NCBI RefSeq assembly: GCF_001654495.1
Contig: NZ_CP015849.1
Span: forward strand, 3,385,501-3,449,500
Source: Streptomyces sp. SAT1
GTDB taxonomy: Bacteria > Actinomycetota > Actinomycetes > Streptomycetales > Streptomycetaceae
Length of the DNA stretch: 64,000 bases
Direction: 5' to 3'
Of the stretch, positions 16,972 to 25,742 are shown one piece after another. The translations under genes and the position numbers were made by a program. The first letter of the stretch is position 1. The number at the start of each line of letters is the position of its first letter. Below the pieces are notes generated by a model. That model had not been told where the DNA came from and made no database searches. It worked only from the letters and a program-made list of their open reading frames with translations.

Positions 16972-18696
16972 TCAGCCTTTCGTCGGGTCGGGAAGGGCGG
17001 GGCGGCACCAGACGGACATCTCGCAGGTCCGGCAGTGGGGGCCCGGGCGGGCGACCGCGGTGGTGTCCGCGTGCCAGTCGGAGGTCAGGGACCGCACTAC
17101 CTGGCGTGCCGAGGCGCGGATCTCGGTGTCGAAGGGGTCGATGACGGTGAGCCGGGCGCCACGCGGTCCGAGGACCTCCAGCTCCACCCGCGCGGCGGAG
17201 ACGTCCTCGCCGACGACCGGACTGGTGCTGAGCAGGACGGCGAGCGCGAGTTGCGGCCGTTCGCGCAGGACGTCGGTCTCCGGCGGAGGGTCCCGCCGGG
17301 CGTCCGTCTTCGTCTCCCGGTAGACCCAGGAGGAGCCGTCGAGGTAGAGCGTGTCGGTTTTGGCGAGCACCACGACGTCGGCGTCGGCGTCGTGCGCTAC
17401 GAGAGTGCGTTCGTGGACCAGTTCGCTGACGGTGGAGAGCCGGTACGGGCAGTGGCGGGCGTGCGCGGCGACCATCCGCGCGCCGAGGTCCGCCTGGTCC
17501 GGCGGGACCGTCCAGCGTCCCGCCGACCAAGGGGCCCGGCCGTCGGGAGCGTCGTCGGAGCGGCAGGCGATTCCGGGGTGGGCCTCGTGGTGCTGCTGGA
17601 TCCAGGTGTGCACGGCGTGGCCGCGGACGACGTGCGAGGTGAGGGCGCGGGCTTCGGGGTCCGGCAGCCGGAGCCGGCGCAGCCGCTCCCGGGCGGGGCA
17701 GCTCTCGTCGCGGTCCGGACGGCCGACGTAAGACCGCCCGTTGGTGATCGACCACGTACGGCGCGGCCGGTTCCGCTCCTCGATGCCCAAGAGGCCGCCG
17801 AGGCGGGGCAGAGCGGGGCAACTGGGCGCATATTTGCAATCCTCGCAGTCATGGCCGGGGAGGAAGGTGCCGGCGGAGACGGCGGCGGTCAGCCTCGGGA
17901 GGCTGTGAACGGCGTAGCGCCGGGCCACGTCCTCGGGACCTTCGGAGAGTACCTCGCGCCGTTCCCCGTCGAGGCAGCTCACCTCGGTGATCCTCACCTC
18001 CTCGGGCTTTCGCAGGGCCGCTTCGCCGACGTCCCGTACGGGTCGGGCCGCGTCGCTCCAGTGGAAGCGGTCCGGTAATCGGTGCGGCTCGCCGAAGGCC
18101 ACGACCTGCGCGGCCGCCGCGAGGTCGGCCCGTTCGGCGTGTCCGACGCGCTCCGCGGCTTCTCGGCCCGGTCCACCCAATCCCCTGGCGACCGGTACGC
18201 GCAGTTCGCGCACCCGGCCGTCCGGCGAGGCGTACGGGCGTCCCCAGACGCACTGTTCATAGCGCCGGGCACCGCGGCCGTCGGTTTTCTTGAGCCGGGT
18301 GACGAGCACCCAGGAGTAGGGGATCGGCCGCAAGTCTGGGGTGCTGTTCTCCAGGTAGCGGTCGAGGGCGGAGTGGGTCCAAGAGGCGAGCCCCGGATCG
18401 GCCCGGGGCCGCTCTCGGGTGGCTGCCAGGGCCCTGGAGAGGGCTTCCTCGGGGTCGACGTCCTCGTACTCGATCAGGTCAAGAGCCTCCCCGAGCGGCC
18501 CGAGGTTGAAGCCCTCCCGAGGGTCGGGCTTGTACGCGGGAAGCGGGCCCTGGGCCAGCCTGATCCCGGTCCGGGCCTTCAGCGCCCCTTTGTAGGGGCA
18601 ACTGCCATGGACATTCGGGCGGAGGAAGGATCCCGCGAACACACGGATCAGTCCACTGGTCCACGTGCTCTCACGGGGTGGCGTCCACTCAGGCAT
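16972..18696 (-). CDS. PD-(D/E)XK nuclease, Cas4/RecB-like with cysteine clusters
   Basis: A 574-residue protein that begins the minus-strand operon. The C-terminal half has the PDDEXK core (VVVLAKTDTLYLDG then WVYRETKTDARR, giving D...ExK) and a terminal CRTCEMSVWC cluster as in Cas4/AddB-type Fe-S nucleases. A second cluster (CEDCKYAPSCP, about residue 280) and SCPYKG near residue 35 suggest the domain is duplicated, with the N-terminal copy probably degenerate. It is coupled to the Z/REase gene (TGAGATG). This nuclease is not part of the three-gene pPIWI-RE core as I know it, so it may be an expansion peculiar to this type. Confidence 0.72.
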   Translation of the reverse strand: MPEWTPPRESTWTSGLIRVFAGSFLRPNVHGSCPYKGALKARTGIRLAQGPLPAYKPDPREGFNLGPLGEALDLIEYEDVDPEEALSRALAATRERPRADPGLASWTHSALDRYLENSTPDLRPIPYSWVLVTRLKKTDGRGARRYEQCVWGRPYASPDGRVRELRVPVARGLGGPGREAAERVGHAERADLAAAAQVVAFGEPHRLPDRFHWSDAARPVRDVGEAALRKPEEVRITEVSCLDGERREVLSEGPEDVARRYAVHSLPRLTAAVSAGTFLPGHDCEDCKYAPSCPALPRLGGLLGIEERNRPRRTWSITNGRSYVGRPDRDESCPARERLRRLRLPDPEARALTSHVVRGHAVHTWIQQHHEAHPGIACRSDDAPDGRAPWSAGRWTVPPDQADLGARMVAAHARHCPYRLSTVSELVHERTLVAHDADADVVVLAKTDTLYLDGSSWVYRETKTDARRDPPPETDVLRERPQLALAVLLSTSPVVGEDVSAARVELEVLGPRGARLTVIDPFDTEIRASARQVVRSLTSDWHADTTAVARPGPHCRTCEMSVWCRPALPDPTKG

Positions 18697-18838
18697 GCGA
18701 TCTCCATGGCATCGACCTTGACGGGTGCCTCATGGGAACATTTTCTTGTGAAAGGAGTCAACAGACTCTTTCGAGTGACTTGAATCAACAATCCCGAGGG
18801 TTATGATCCTCGGGAGGCGTCCCGTGAGGAGGAGCACC
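18697..18838. promoter_or_regulatory. Divergent control region with overlapping inverted repeats
   Basis: This 142-bp gap separates the minus-strand nuclease operon from the plus-strand methylase-kinase pair and must hold both promoters. It is visibly richer in A+T than the genes. It contains GAGTC-AACA-GACTC (18755-18768), overlapping ACTC-TTTC-GAGT and AGTCA...TGACT pairs up to 18780, and the clean palindrome TCCCGAGG-N8-CCTCGGGA (18792-18815). The last lies 15 bp before GAGGAGGAG, the methylase ribosome site. These are candidate operators; the HTH at the start of the methylase is an obvious candidate binder. Confidence 0.6.
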
Positions 18839-20821
18839 ATGACGAACGGAGTCACGGTCACCGCGACCGAGATCGCCCGTATCGCCGGGGTCGGGCCGGC
18901 CGCGGTGAGCAACTGGCGCCGGAGGTACGCGGAGTTTCCCACTCCTGTGGGCGGTACGGCGGCGAGTCCGCAGTTCTCCCTGCCGGAAGTGGTGGATTGG
19001 CTCGAAGCCCACGGTCGGCCGGTGCACCTTTCGCCGGTCGACGAAGTGTGGAGGGCCATGGACGCCCTGCGGGACCCGGGACGGCCCGGCGGAATACTTG
19101 CCGCGGTCGGGTTCCGCCTGCTCGGCGAGGAGCCGCCCCGGCACTCAGGCCGGATGAAGGCGGACACCGGCGATCTGCCCATGGACCTGGGCGTCCATGT
19201 CGACGCGCTCGGGGATCGGCTCGGCGCGGCCGAGGCGTTCGAAGCGCTGCTCAGCCGCTGGACGGAGGCGCACGCCCGCCAGGTGGAGGTGACCCCCGCC
19301 CCGGTGGCGTCACTGATGTGCGCCCTGTCCGGCTCCGTGGACGGCACGGCTCCCGACTTCGTGCTGGACCCCGCGTGCGGGACGGGCGGACTGCTGCTCC
19401 AGGCAGCGGAGAACGGCGCCGTCTCCCTGCTCGGTCAGGAGGTCCAGCCCGATCTCGCCGAGGTCGCGGATGTGCGACTGCGGCTCCACGGGCACCACGA
19501 CGTCACCGTGGCCACGGGTGACTCCCTCCTGGAGAACGCTCACGACGCCGCACGGGTGCGGAGCGTCGTCTGCAACCTTCCTTTCGGCCAGCGGGACTGG
19601 GGCCGCTCGAAGCTGGGGTACGACACCCGGTGGACCTACGGTCTACCCCCGAAGGGAGAGCCCGAACTCGCCTGGGTCCAGCACGCCTTGGCCCATCTGG
19701 ATGGCGGCGGCAGCGCGGTCTTCCTGATGCCCGCAGCGGCAGCGGCCAGGCCCTCGGGTCGCCGCATCCGGGCCGAGCTGGTACGACGCGGGGCGCTGCG
19801 CGCGGTCGTGGCCCTGCCGTCCGGCTCCGCCTCCACCCACTCCCTGGGAACCCATCTCTGGATCACCCAGCCGAGCAACGAGCCGTCCTCTCCCGACGTC
19901 CTCTTCGTCGATGCCGAACCGCTGGCCGAAGCGGCTCTGAAGAACCGTGCCGCCAGCACGGACTGGAAGGCCGTACACACCACCGTGACCGAGGCGTGGC
20001 GGCGCTTCCGGACGGGAGCGGAGCTCGACCCGGCCGTCTCCAGCGCAGTCCCCGTCATCGAACTCCTCGACCAAGAAGTCGACATCACCCCCGCGCGCCA
20101 CGTCCGCACGGACCCCGGAGAGACCTTCGATCCGACACAGTTGGAGGAGGACCGGACCCGCTGGCGCCGGACGCTGGCCGGGTTGACGGACGTCCTCCCC
20201 ACGGTGAGGGAGGTGCCGGCGGCCGACCCGCAGGTGCTGGTCTCGCTGGAGGACCTCACCCGTTCCGGTGCCCTGCGGATGTGGCGCGGCTCCTCCGCCA
20301 GGGAAGCGCCCGACGGGGTGGAAGCGCGGGTCCCGCTTCTCAGCCTGATCGACGGGCAGCCCCGCACGCCGCCGGGCCGCTGGACGTACGCCACCGAGAC
20401 CGAGCGCATCCGCGAGGGGGACGTCCTGGTGTTCGCCGGCTCACCGCAGGGCGCGCGTCCTGCGGATCCGCAGGAGTACGGTGCCGCGGCCGGCCAGAGC
20501 ATCACCGTCCTGCGTCCCGAACGGGATTTGCTGGACTCCTGGTTCCTGGCTGGAGCACTGACCGGGGGACCCGGGGTCGGGCGCTCCGGAAGCTCGACGG
20601 GGACCACCGGGCGGCCGAGCCGCCTTGATCCGGGACGTGTCTTCCTCCCGGTCCGGGAACCGGCCCAGCAGCAACGGATCGGGCGGGCCTTCCGGGACAT
20701 CGCGCGGCTCGACGAACTTCTGGACGAGGCAGCCGAGCACGGTCGCCGCGTCGCCCGCCGCCTGGCGGACGCGCTGGCCGCCGGGCTGGCAGACCCGATC
20801 GACGACGACAGGCGGGGCTGA
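18839..20821 (+). CDS. HTH - N6-adenine DNA methylase - specificity fusion (type I-like)
   Basis: A 660-residue protein in three parts. Residues 8-60 form an excisionase/MerR-like helix-turn-helix (TEIARIAGVGPAAVSNWRRRY). Residues about 125-420 are an HsdM-like N6-adenine methylase: motif I DPACGTGG (177-184), motif IV NLPF (246-249, a variant of NPPF). The C-terminal 170 residues look like a half HsdS target-recognition unit, ending in a conserved helix (REPAQQQRIGRAFRDIARLDELLDEAAEH). Joining regulator, methylase and specificity in one chain suggests a self-contained modification enzyme, probably protecting host DNA from the divergent nuclease operon and possibly regulating it. The start has GAGGAGGAG six bases upstream. 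Confidence 0.82.
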   Translation: MTNGVTVTATEIARIAGVGPAAVSNWRRRYAEFPTPVGGTAASPQFSLPEVVDWLEAHGRPVHLSPVDEVWRAMDALRDPGRPGGILAAVGFRLLGEEPPRHSGRMKADTGDLPMDLGVHVDALGDRLGAAEAFEALLSRWTEAHARQVEVTPAPVASLMCALSGSVDGTAPDFVLDPACGTGGLLLQAAENGAVSLLGQEVQPDLAEVADVRLRLHGHHDVTVATGDSLLENAHDAARVRSVVCNLPFGQRDWGRSKLGYDTRWTYGLPPKGEPELAWVQHALAHLDGGGSAVFLMPAAAAARPSGRRIRAELVRRGALRAVVALPSGSASTHSLGTHLWITQPSNEPSSPDVLFVDAEPLAEAALKNRAASTDWKAVHTTVTEAWRRFRTGAELDPAVSSAVPVIELLDQEVDITPARHVRTDPGETFDPTQLEEDRTRWRRTLAGLTDVLPTVREVPAADPQVLVSLEDLTRSGALRMWRGSSAREAPDGVEARVPLLSLIDGQPRTPPGRWTYATETERIREGDVLVFAGSPQGARPADPQEYGAAAGQSITVLRPERDLLDSWFLAGALTGGPGVGRSGSSTGTTGRPSRLDPGRVFLPVREPAQQQRIGRAFRDIARLDELLDEAAEHGRRVARRLADALAAGLADPIDDDRRG

Positions 20822-20846
20822 GGCACCGTGGGAAGAGGCCGACGGC

Positions 20847-22124
20847 ATGTTTGAGATTCGGCAGGGTCACGTCCTGAGCTCCCGTTACCGGCTCGACGGG
20901 CCCCTGCGCGCCGGTGGCATGGGGATGGTCTGGCGGGCGTACGACGTGAGGCTCAGTCGCGTGGTCGCGGTGAAGTTCGCGAACCCCGCCGCCGCCCTGA
21001 CCTTCCAGGACCGGGACGAGATGCTGAAGCGCTTCCAGCAGGAGGCCGGGGTGGCGGCACGGTTCACGAACACCGGGGTGGCGTCGGTCTACGACGTCGG
21101 AGAGGAACTCCCACACTCCTACCTCGTCATGGAACTTGTCCAAGGCTCGACCCTGGACGAACTGATGGAGGAGTGCGGGCCGCTCGAACTCTCCGTGGCA
21201 GCCAGCATCATCGTGCCCATCTGCGCCGTCCTCGCGGCGGCCCATCGCGCGGGCATCGTGCACCGCGACCTGAAGCCCTCCAACGTGATGGTCTCCGAAC
21301 AGGGCCACACCAAGGTCTTGGACTTCGGCATCGCCCGAGTGGAAGGCGCCGCTGTCGACACCAGACTCACCAGGACAGGAAGGAATCCGGGAAGTCCTGG
21401 ATACATGTCGCCCGAGCAGTACGAGGGAAGACAAGTCACCGGAAAGTCCGATCTCTACGCCTTGGGCTGCCTGCTGTACGAGATGCTCGCGGGCCGCCCG
21501 GTTTTTCTTCAGGACGACGAGTTCGCGCTCCGCCACATGCACACCACCGTCATCCCTGACGCGCTGGGCGGGCTGCGCGAGGGGCTGCCCGGGGCGGTAC
21601 TGGACCTCGTCGACCGGCTGCTCGCCAAGGAGCCGGCGGACCGCCCCGCCAGCGCGGACGAGGTCAACAAGATCCTCCGTGTCTACCTGCCCGCCAACGG
21701 TGACGACCCGCCGGACGACTACGTCTTCCCGGACCCCACCCGTCCCTTCCGCCTGCCGTTCGCACCCGAGGACGTACCGCTGACCGGCCCTCGGGTGGAG
21801 CTGCCCGGCATCGTTTCCCGCACGTACCGGCCGAGGGCCGACGCCAAGGACCTCCACCACGAGGTGCGACGCCTGCTCGGGACGGAGCCGGCGAAGGCGG
21901 TCAACCTGCTCAGGGAGCGCCTGCCGGACTTGGCGGAGCAGTACGGCCTGCGCGCCCACGAAGTGCTGGACCTCCGCTTCGATCTGGCGGATTCCCTGCT
22001 CGTCCAGTCCGATCGCGAGGCGGCCCGGGACATCTACACGGCGATCCGGCAGGACACCGTCGGTGTGGACGGACTGGAGATGTACGTCACCCGGGCGGAG
22101 GAGGGAATCGTCCGATGCGGCTGA
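20847..22124 (+). CDS. Cytosolic Ser/Thr protein kinase (Hanks type)
   Basis: A 425-residue kinase 25 bp after the methylase gene, in the same operon. The glycine loop is RAGGMGMVW (21-29), catalytic lysine VAVK (K43), loop HRDLKPSN (139-146), DFG (159-161) and SPEQ in place of APE (188-191). The kinase domain ends near residue 285; the rest is a soluble helical extension (LHHEVRRLLGTEPAKAVNLLRERLPDLAEQ) of TPR-like look. Unlike housekeeping Pkn kinases it has no membrane helix or PASTA domains. Kinases accompany some phage-defence sets (Pgl, Stk2), so a role in switching this island's system is plausible, by inference. Confidence 0.88.
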   Translation: MFEIRQGHVLSSRYRLDGPLRAGGMGMVWRAYDVRLSRVVAVKFANPAAALTFQDRDEMLKRFQQEAGVAARFTNTGVASVYDVGEELPHSYLVMELVQGSTLDELMEECGPLELSVAASIIVPICAVLAAAHRAGIVHRDLKPSNVMVSEQGHTKVLDFGIARVEGAAVDTRLTRTGRNPGSPGYMSPEQYEGRQVTGKSDLYALGCLLYEMLAGRPVFLQDDEFALRHMHTTVIPDALGGLREGLPGAVLDLVDRLLAKEPADRPASADEVNKILRVYLPANGDDPPDDYVFPDPTRPFRLPFAPEDVPLTGPRVELPGIVSRTYRPRADAKDLHHEVRRLLGTEPAKAVNLLRERLPDLAEQYGLRAHEVLDLRFDLADSLLVQSDREAARDIYTAIRQDTVGVDGLEMYVTRAEEGIVRCG

Positions 22125-22137
22125 CGGGACCGGGCGG

Positions 22138-24111
22138 TCACGACTCCGCCGCCACGGTCTCGGCCCGCTCCTCGGCCCGGTCCGCCCATCCCGCGATCCT
22201 GCGGCTGACGCGGTCGAGAGCTTCCCGTACCTCTTTCACCTGAGTAGGGTCCCAGCCCTCTTGGGCGACGAAGCTCGGCCCGCCCTCCTCCACTGGCACG
22301 CCCGCCATCCCGTCCACGTCCCTGCGCAGCCTGTCGACGCTCTCCCGCACGCACGCCCAGCTCACGGAGGCGGCTTTGCCGCCCACCCGAGAGTCTTCGA
22401 GCGGAACCGGCCCGCCGCTGTACGTGTGGCGCACCAGAGCATCCGTGAGGATCCGGGGCCGGCCCTCGGCCGTGACCAGGGGATTGCCGCCCTCGTCGAC
22501 CTCGCGGAGGTCTTCGCCCGCCCGCCCCGCCCGGACGACCTCGTACGCCTGGAGGATGCCGCGCCGCCGTGACAGCATGGCCCGCAGCACCGTCGCGGCA
22601 ACCCGGTCGTCCTCGTCCTCGCCGCCTCCGAAGACCTCGCGCTGCAGGGCCATCGGCTCGGCCATCGCCATGTGGTAAGCGGCCTTCACGGCGAGTTCGG
22701 TCTGCGCGGGGCCGAGCCTGCCGCTGTCGCCCAGGCCCTGGTCCGCTTCCGCCAGGGCCGCGTCGCGCAGCTCCTTCAGAGCGCGGCCGTCCGCCCCTGC
22801 CCCCTCCCACTGCACATCGGCCGACAGGTCCTCGATCTCCGGCAGTCGGTAGGCGCGCTGGAGCACCGCGCGACGTGGACGGACGAACTTGACGTCGTCG
22901 CTCAGCCCCGTGCGCACCGGTCGCAGGATCAGCTCCACAGCGACGTCGACGCGCTCTTCCCGCTTCGGCCGTTGCTTCGCGGTGAGGGACCGGATGCCCT
23001 CGTTGACCCGCCGCGTGGTCCTGACCCCGCCACCCAACAGTGAGCGGACGATCTCTCCCGCACGGATGTCCAGTTCGCCGCTCAGCCCGGCGGCCTCCAC
23101 GTCCTCCGGGGAGATGGTTCCGGAGAACCAGTGCTTCTCCGCCTCCGTAATGTGAGCCATGGTGGAACGTCCGGACTCGGCGAGACTGTCGAGGACGGCA
23201 TCCGCCTTCGCCTCGTTCTCCACGGCCGGTCCGTAGGGGCGCGGCGGACGGATGTGGGTGAGGCCGATGAAGTTACGCACCGCCGTGTGGAACGCCTGGC
23301 CCGCCTGGGCGTTGGGCCGAAACCCGATGACTACGCGTGCGGGTACGCTGAGTGTGCGGACCTTGCACCGCTCGTCCTCGGTCAGTCCCGGCCAACCCTG
23401 CTTCCGCACCAGCCGGACCCAGCGGCTGATCTCACCACGAAGCTTCCGGTCATCAGCGCCCCACTCGTACGCGATCCTCGACGGCTCGTAACCGAGGAGT
23501 TCGTGAACCGCGCTGATCCGGCTCGATCCATCGGCCGCGATGAGCAGCGCGCAGTCAGGATGTCCGTTCTCGTGCACCGCCGTCAGGGGAACCACGGTCA
23601 GCGGCTGGAGGACGCCCTCGACGGCGATGTCCTGGGCCAGGGGGTTGTCCCTGACCAGTCGGCTCTTCGCGTCCTCCAAGCGTTGGGCGACCCTGGAAGG
23701 CGTCTCGGCACGCATCTCCAGCTCGGCTGTGCCGTAAGGGGCCGATCGTGGTTCGATCAGCAGCGGTCGCTGCGTCCCCGCCGCCCCCAGCGCGTACTGG
23801 CGGTGTCCGTACTCCCGGGGGTTGGCGGGGTGAGGCACTACGGTCGCCGACCACAGTCGCGTCTCCGCGATCAACAGGGTGCCGCCCTGGACCCTCAGCT
23901 CGGCGGGGTCCGCGAGTCTTCGCCGCATGTCGTCCGGACGCACGGCTGCCCGTGCCATCGCCCGCACCCCGCCCTCCGTGAGCCCGTTCCCGCGCAAGGC
24001 CTCGGCGAGTTTGTCGACTGCCGACATGCGGGGCAGTGTCCAGGGGGCGGGTTCCCACCCCAGGGCCGCTTCCTCCGCCGGTCCGCTCAGGTCCGCAAGG
24101 TCGTCAACCAC
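22138..24111 (-). CDS. ParB/Srx-like domain protein
   Basis: A 657-residue protein from a GTG at 24111, converging on the kinase with 13 bp between stops. The N-terminal third holds a ParB-nuclease-like block: VEGVLQPLTVVPLTAV followed by ALLIAADGSSRISAVHELLG, where ADGSSR occupies the place of the GERRxRA box of ParB proteins. The rest is helical and unlike known families; no HTH is obvious. ParB-fold domains bind CTP or act as nucleases or ADP-sulphurylases, so the biochemical role is open. Its gene shares eight bases with the small gene upstream. Placement between the kinase and a gene-poor zone suggests it belongs to the island's defence set. Confidence 0.65.
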   Translation of the reverse strand: MVDDLADLSGPAEEAALGWEPAPWTLPRMSAVDKLAEALRGNGLTEGGVRAMARAAVRPDDMRRRLADPAELRVQGGTLLIAETRLWSATVVPHPANPREYGHRQYALGAAGTQRPLLIEPRSAPYGTAELEMRAETPSRVAQRLEDAKSRLVRDNPLAQDIAVEGVLQPLTVVPLTAVHENGHPDCALLIAADGSSRISAVHELLGYEPSRIAYEWGADDRKLRGEISRWVRLVRKQGWPGLTEDERCKVRTLSVPARVVIGFRPNAQAGQAFHTAVRNFIGLTHIRPPRPYGPAVENEAKADAVLDSLAESGRSTMAHITEAEKHWFSGTISPEDVEAAGLSGELDIRAGEIVRSLLGGGVRTTRRVNEGIRSLTAKQRPKREERVDVAVELILRPVRTGLSDDVKFVRPRRAVLQRAYRLPEIEDLSADVQWEGAGADGRALKELRDAALAEADQGLGDSGRLGPAQTELAVKAAYHMAMAEPMALQREVFGGGEDEDDRVAATVLRAMLSRRRGILQAYEVVRAGRAGEDLREVDEGGNPLVTAEGRPRILTDALVRHTYSGGPVPLEDSRVGGKAASVSWACVRESVDRLRRDVDGMAGVPVEEGGPSFVAQEGWDPTQVKEVREALDRVSRRIAGWADRAEERAETVAAES

Positions 24112-24508
24112 TGGTGATGACCTCCTTGATGCGGTCTACGAGGAGCAGCGCCCGCGTCGCCTGCCTGCGGTTCTCGTGCGGAGACGGCGGGTCGCCCGCG
24201 GTGCGCGTGAGACGTGCGGCGTATTCGCTGAGGGCTGCCCGCACCTGGTACCACTCCTCCAGGGTGAGCGAGACGCTGTACAACCGTTCGCCGTGGACGT
24301 TGACGACATCGCAGTGTTCCTCGCGCTCCGAGATGGCCGCCCACCGCGCCGCCATACGACCGAGGGTGACCACCGAGCGGTCGTCCGTCGGGATGCCGGG
24401 CACGTCCACGGCCCGGCAGTCCCGGGCCGCCCGGTGCAACACGGCGGTCACGAGGCTGACCTGTGCCTGGTCGAGGGGGATGAAGAAGGTGTTGGTCGTC
24501 TCTGTCAC
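24104..24508 (-). CDS. Small unknown protein coupled to the ParB-like gene
   Basis: A 134-residue protein starting at a GTG at 24508 (VTETTNTFFIPLDQAQ). An upstream in-frame GTG or ATG would lengthen it to 170 residues, but the extension looks non-coding. It is soluble and alpha-helical, with a possible beta pair around CDVVNVHGERLYSVSLTLEEWYQV. The stop lies inside the ParB-like gene's start region (8-bp overlap), so the two are almost certainly cotranscribed and their products may interact. I do not recognise it. Confidence 0.6.
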   Translation of the reverse strand: MTETTNTFFIPLDQAQVSLVTAVLHRAARDCRAVDVPGIPTDDRSVVTLGRMAARWAAISEREEHCDVVNVHGERLYSVSLTLEEWYQVRAALSEYAARLTRTAGDPPSPHENRRQATRALLLVDRIKEVITSG

Positions 24509-25355
24509 GGGACCGCGCTCCGCTGGGTCGGCCGATGTCTCATCGGCGTTGGCGCCTGGCTTGCCCGACCACGGGTGTGTCGGACAGAGCGAGAGAACGC
24601 GGGCGTACCCGACCACCGACCTCCACCCGTGTCAGTCTGGGGCGGAAAAGAAATCCACAGACCTCTGGTGCCGCGCGGACCGCACACCATCCGGCCCTGG
24701 AGAGGAGGCGGTGAGCAGCCTCATTCTCGAGGAGCGCGGCAAGACGACACAGCGGCTCGGAACCTGAGGACCGAGCGGGCTGTGCCGCCATGGTGTCGGA
24801 CACCGAGCGGGTCGCTCGGGCGGGACTGTAATCACGTGAACACGCATAGTGCAAGCCAGCCTCTGTGTGCCGCGAGAAGCCTCGGTGTGCTCGCAGCCAT
24901 GCGGAAGCCGGGTCCACTTGGTTCGGCACCCATTCGATGGGCCGTTACCGGTGCCGTCTTCGGACGTGATCGTGGTGAACGGTGGCTGGATCGACAACTC
25001 TCGCTGCGAGAAACCTCTGCGTCCGATTGCACCATTGCCCGAAGAGGCGAGGGCTGCCATCGCTTTTTTCCGTGACGAAGTAGGCAGGCAATGTCCGCTC
25101 GCCTGGATGAATTACCAGATTCCCATTGGGGCGAGGAGGGGCTTTTGTGTTTCAACGTGATCTTGATTTGAAAAATGGGTGCTCCGGATAAGCAGGCAAA
25201 CATGGGAGGAATTCTTTATATCGGTAGAAGGTGTTGACTTGCATAAGGGGCGAGGTCTGCACTGTTGGCGGCCCCGACAGTGCAGCGTTTCGGTCGTCGG
25301 CCCCAGGGCTGTGGCTTTCAACTGCTCGGCCCCTCCGACACAGGAAGGGGACTGA
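24509..25355. other. Gene-poor stretch of lower GC
   Basis: About 850 bp with no convincing gene on either strand. From about 25080 the sequence becomes distinctly A+T richer than its neighbours, including GGAGGAATTCTTTATATCG and TTGACTTGCATAAGG. A short stretch reading LPEEARAAIAFFRDEVGRQC in one frame (near 25040-25100) may be a gene remnant. The base change suggests foreign or decayed DNA. Confidence 0.4.
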
Positions 25356-25649
25356 ATGATGGTGGCTGTTATCAACCACTCGCAGCGGACTCCCCAAAGG
25401 CAGGATCCCATGCAGTCCGTCTTCAGCCACAATGCCGAAGCCACCGCGATCTATCGTTTCCTTCCCTTCAAGCCCACTCCCGTGCCCATGGCCGGGAAAC
25501 CGTCACCCGCGAACATGCCTCGTCGTCATACGAGGCCCGCGACCGCAGCAGGTATCACCCAGCAGGAAAGGCTCGGCCTCGAATTGGATCGACGGTCGCC
25601 CAGCAGGGCCACCAACAGGTCGGCCCGCCGACAGAGCAGCAAGCGATAG
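25356..25649 (+). CDS. Possible small basic protein (uncertain)
   Basis: A 97-residue frame from an ATG at 25356 with GGAAGGGG seven bases upstream. Translation begins MMVAVINHSQRTPQRQDP, is Pro-rich in the middle (FLPFKPTPVPMAGKP) and ends very basic. Codon use in the first 60 codons is fairly Streptomyces-like and declines afterwards. No family is recognised. It could be a real small protein, a truncated gene or chance; the good ribosome site is the main support. Confidence 0.35.
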   Translation: MMVAVINHSQRTPQRQDPMQSVFSHNAEATAIYRFLPFKPTPVPMAGKPSPANMPRRHTRPATAAGITQQERLGLELDRRSPSRATNRSARRQSSKR

Positions 25650-25742
25650 ACCGAACCCAGCGTGAGGGCATCCGTGATACACCTCGCTCTGGCCACATTG
25701 CCGGGCTGCGGTCGCGAAACGGCTTGGAAATTGGCGAGTGCC

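Noticed and set aside
16972..18696. Cas4 of a CRISPR system
   Set aside because: Only the nuclease fold and cysteine pattern are shared; there is no array or other cas gene in the window.
18839..22124. Phage growth limitation (Pgl) or BREX from methylase plus kinase
   Set aside because: There is no PglZ phosphatase or PglY/BrxC ATPase; the methylase is HsdM-like with an HTH, unlike PglX.
24540..24929. 129-codon minus-strand frame
   Set aside because: No ribosome site, poor codon bias and no recognisable protein features; it overlaps the start of the small coupled gene's upstream region.
25234..25262. Promoter TTGACT with a -10 near 25257
   Set aside because: The -35-like hexamer is good but no acceptable -10 follows at the right spacing.
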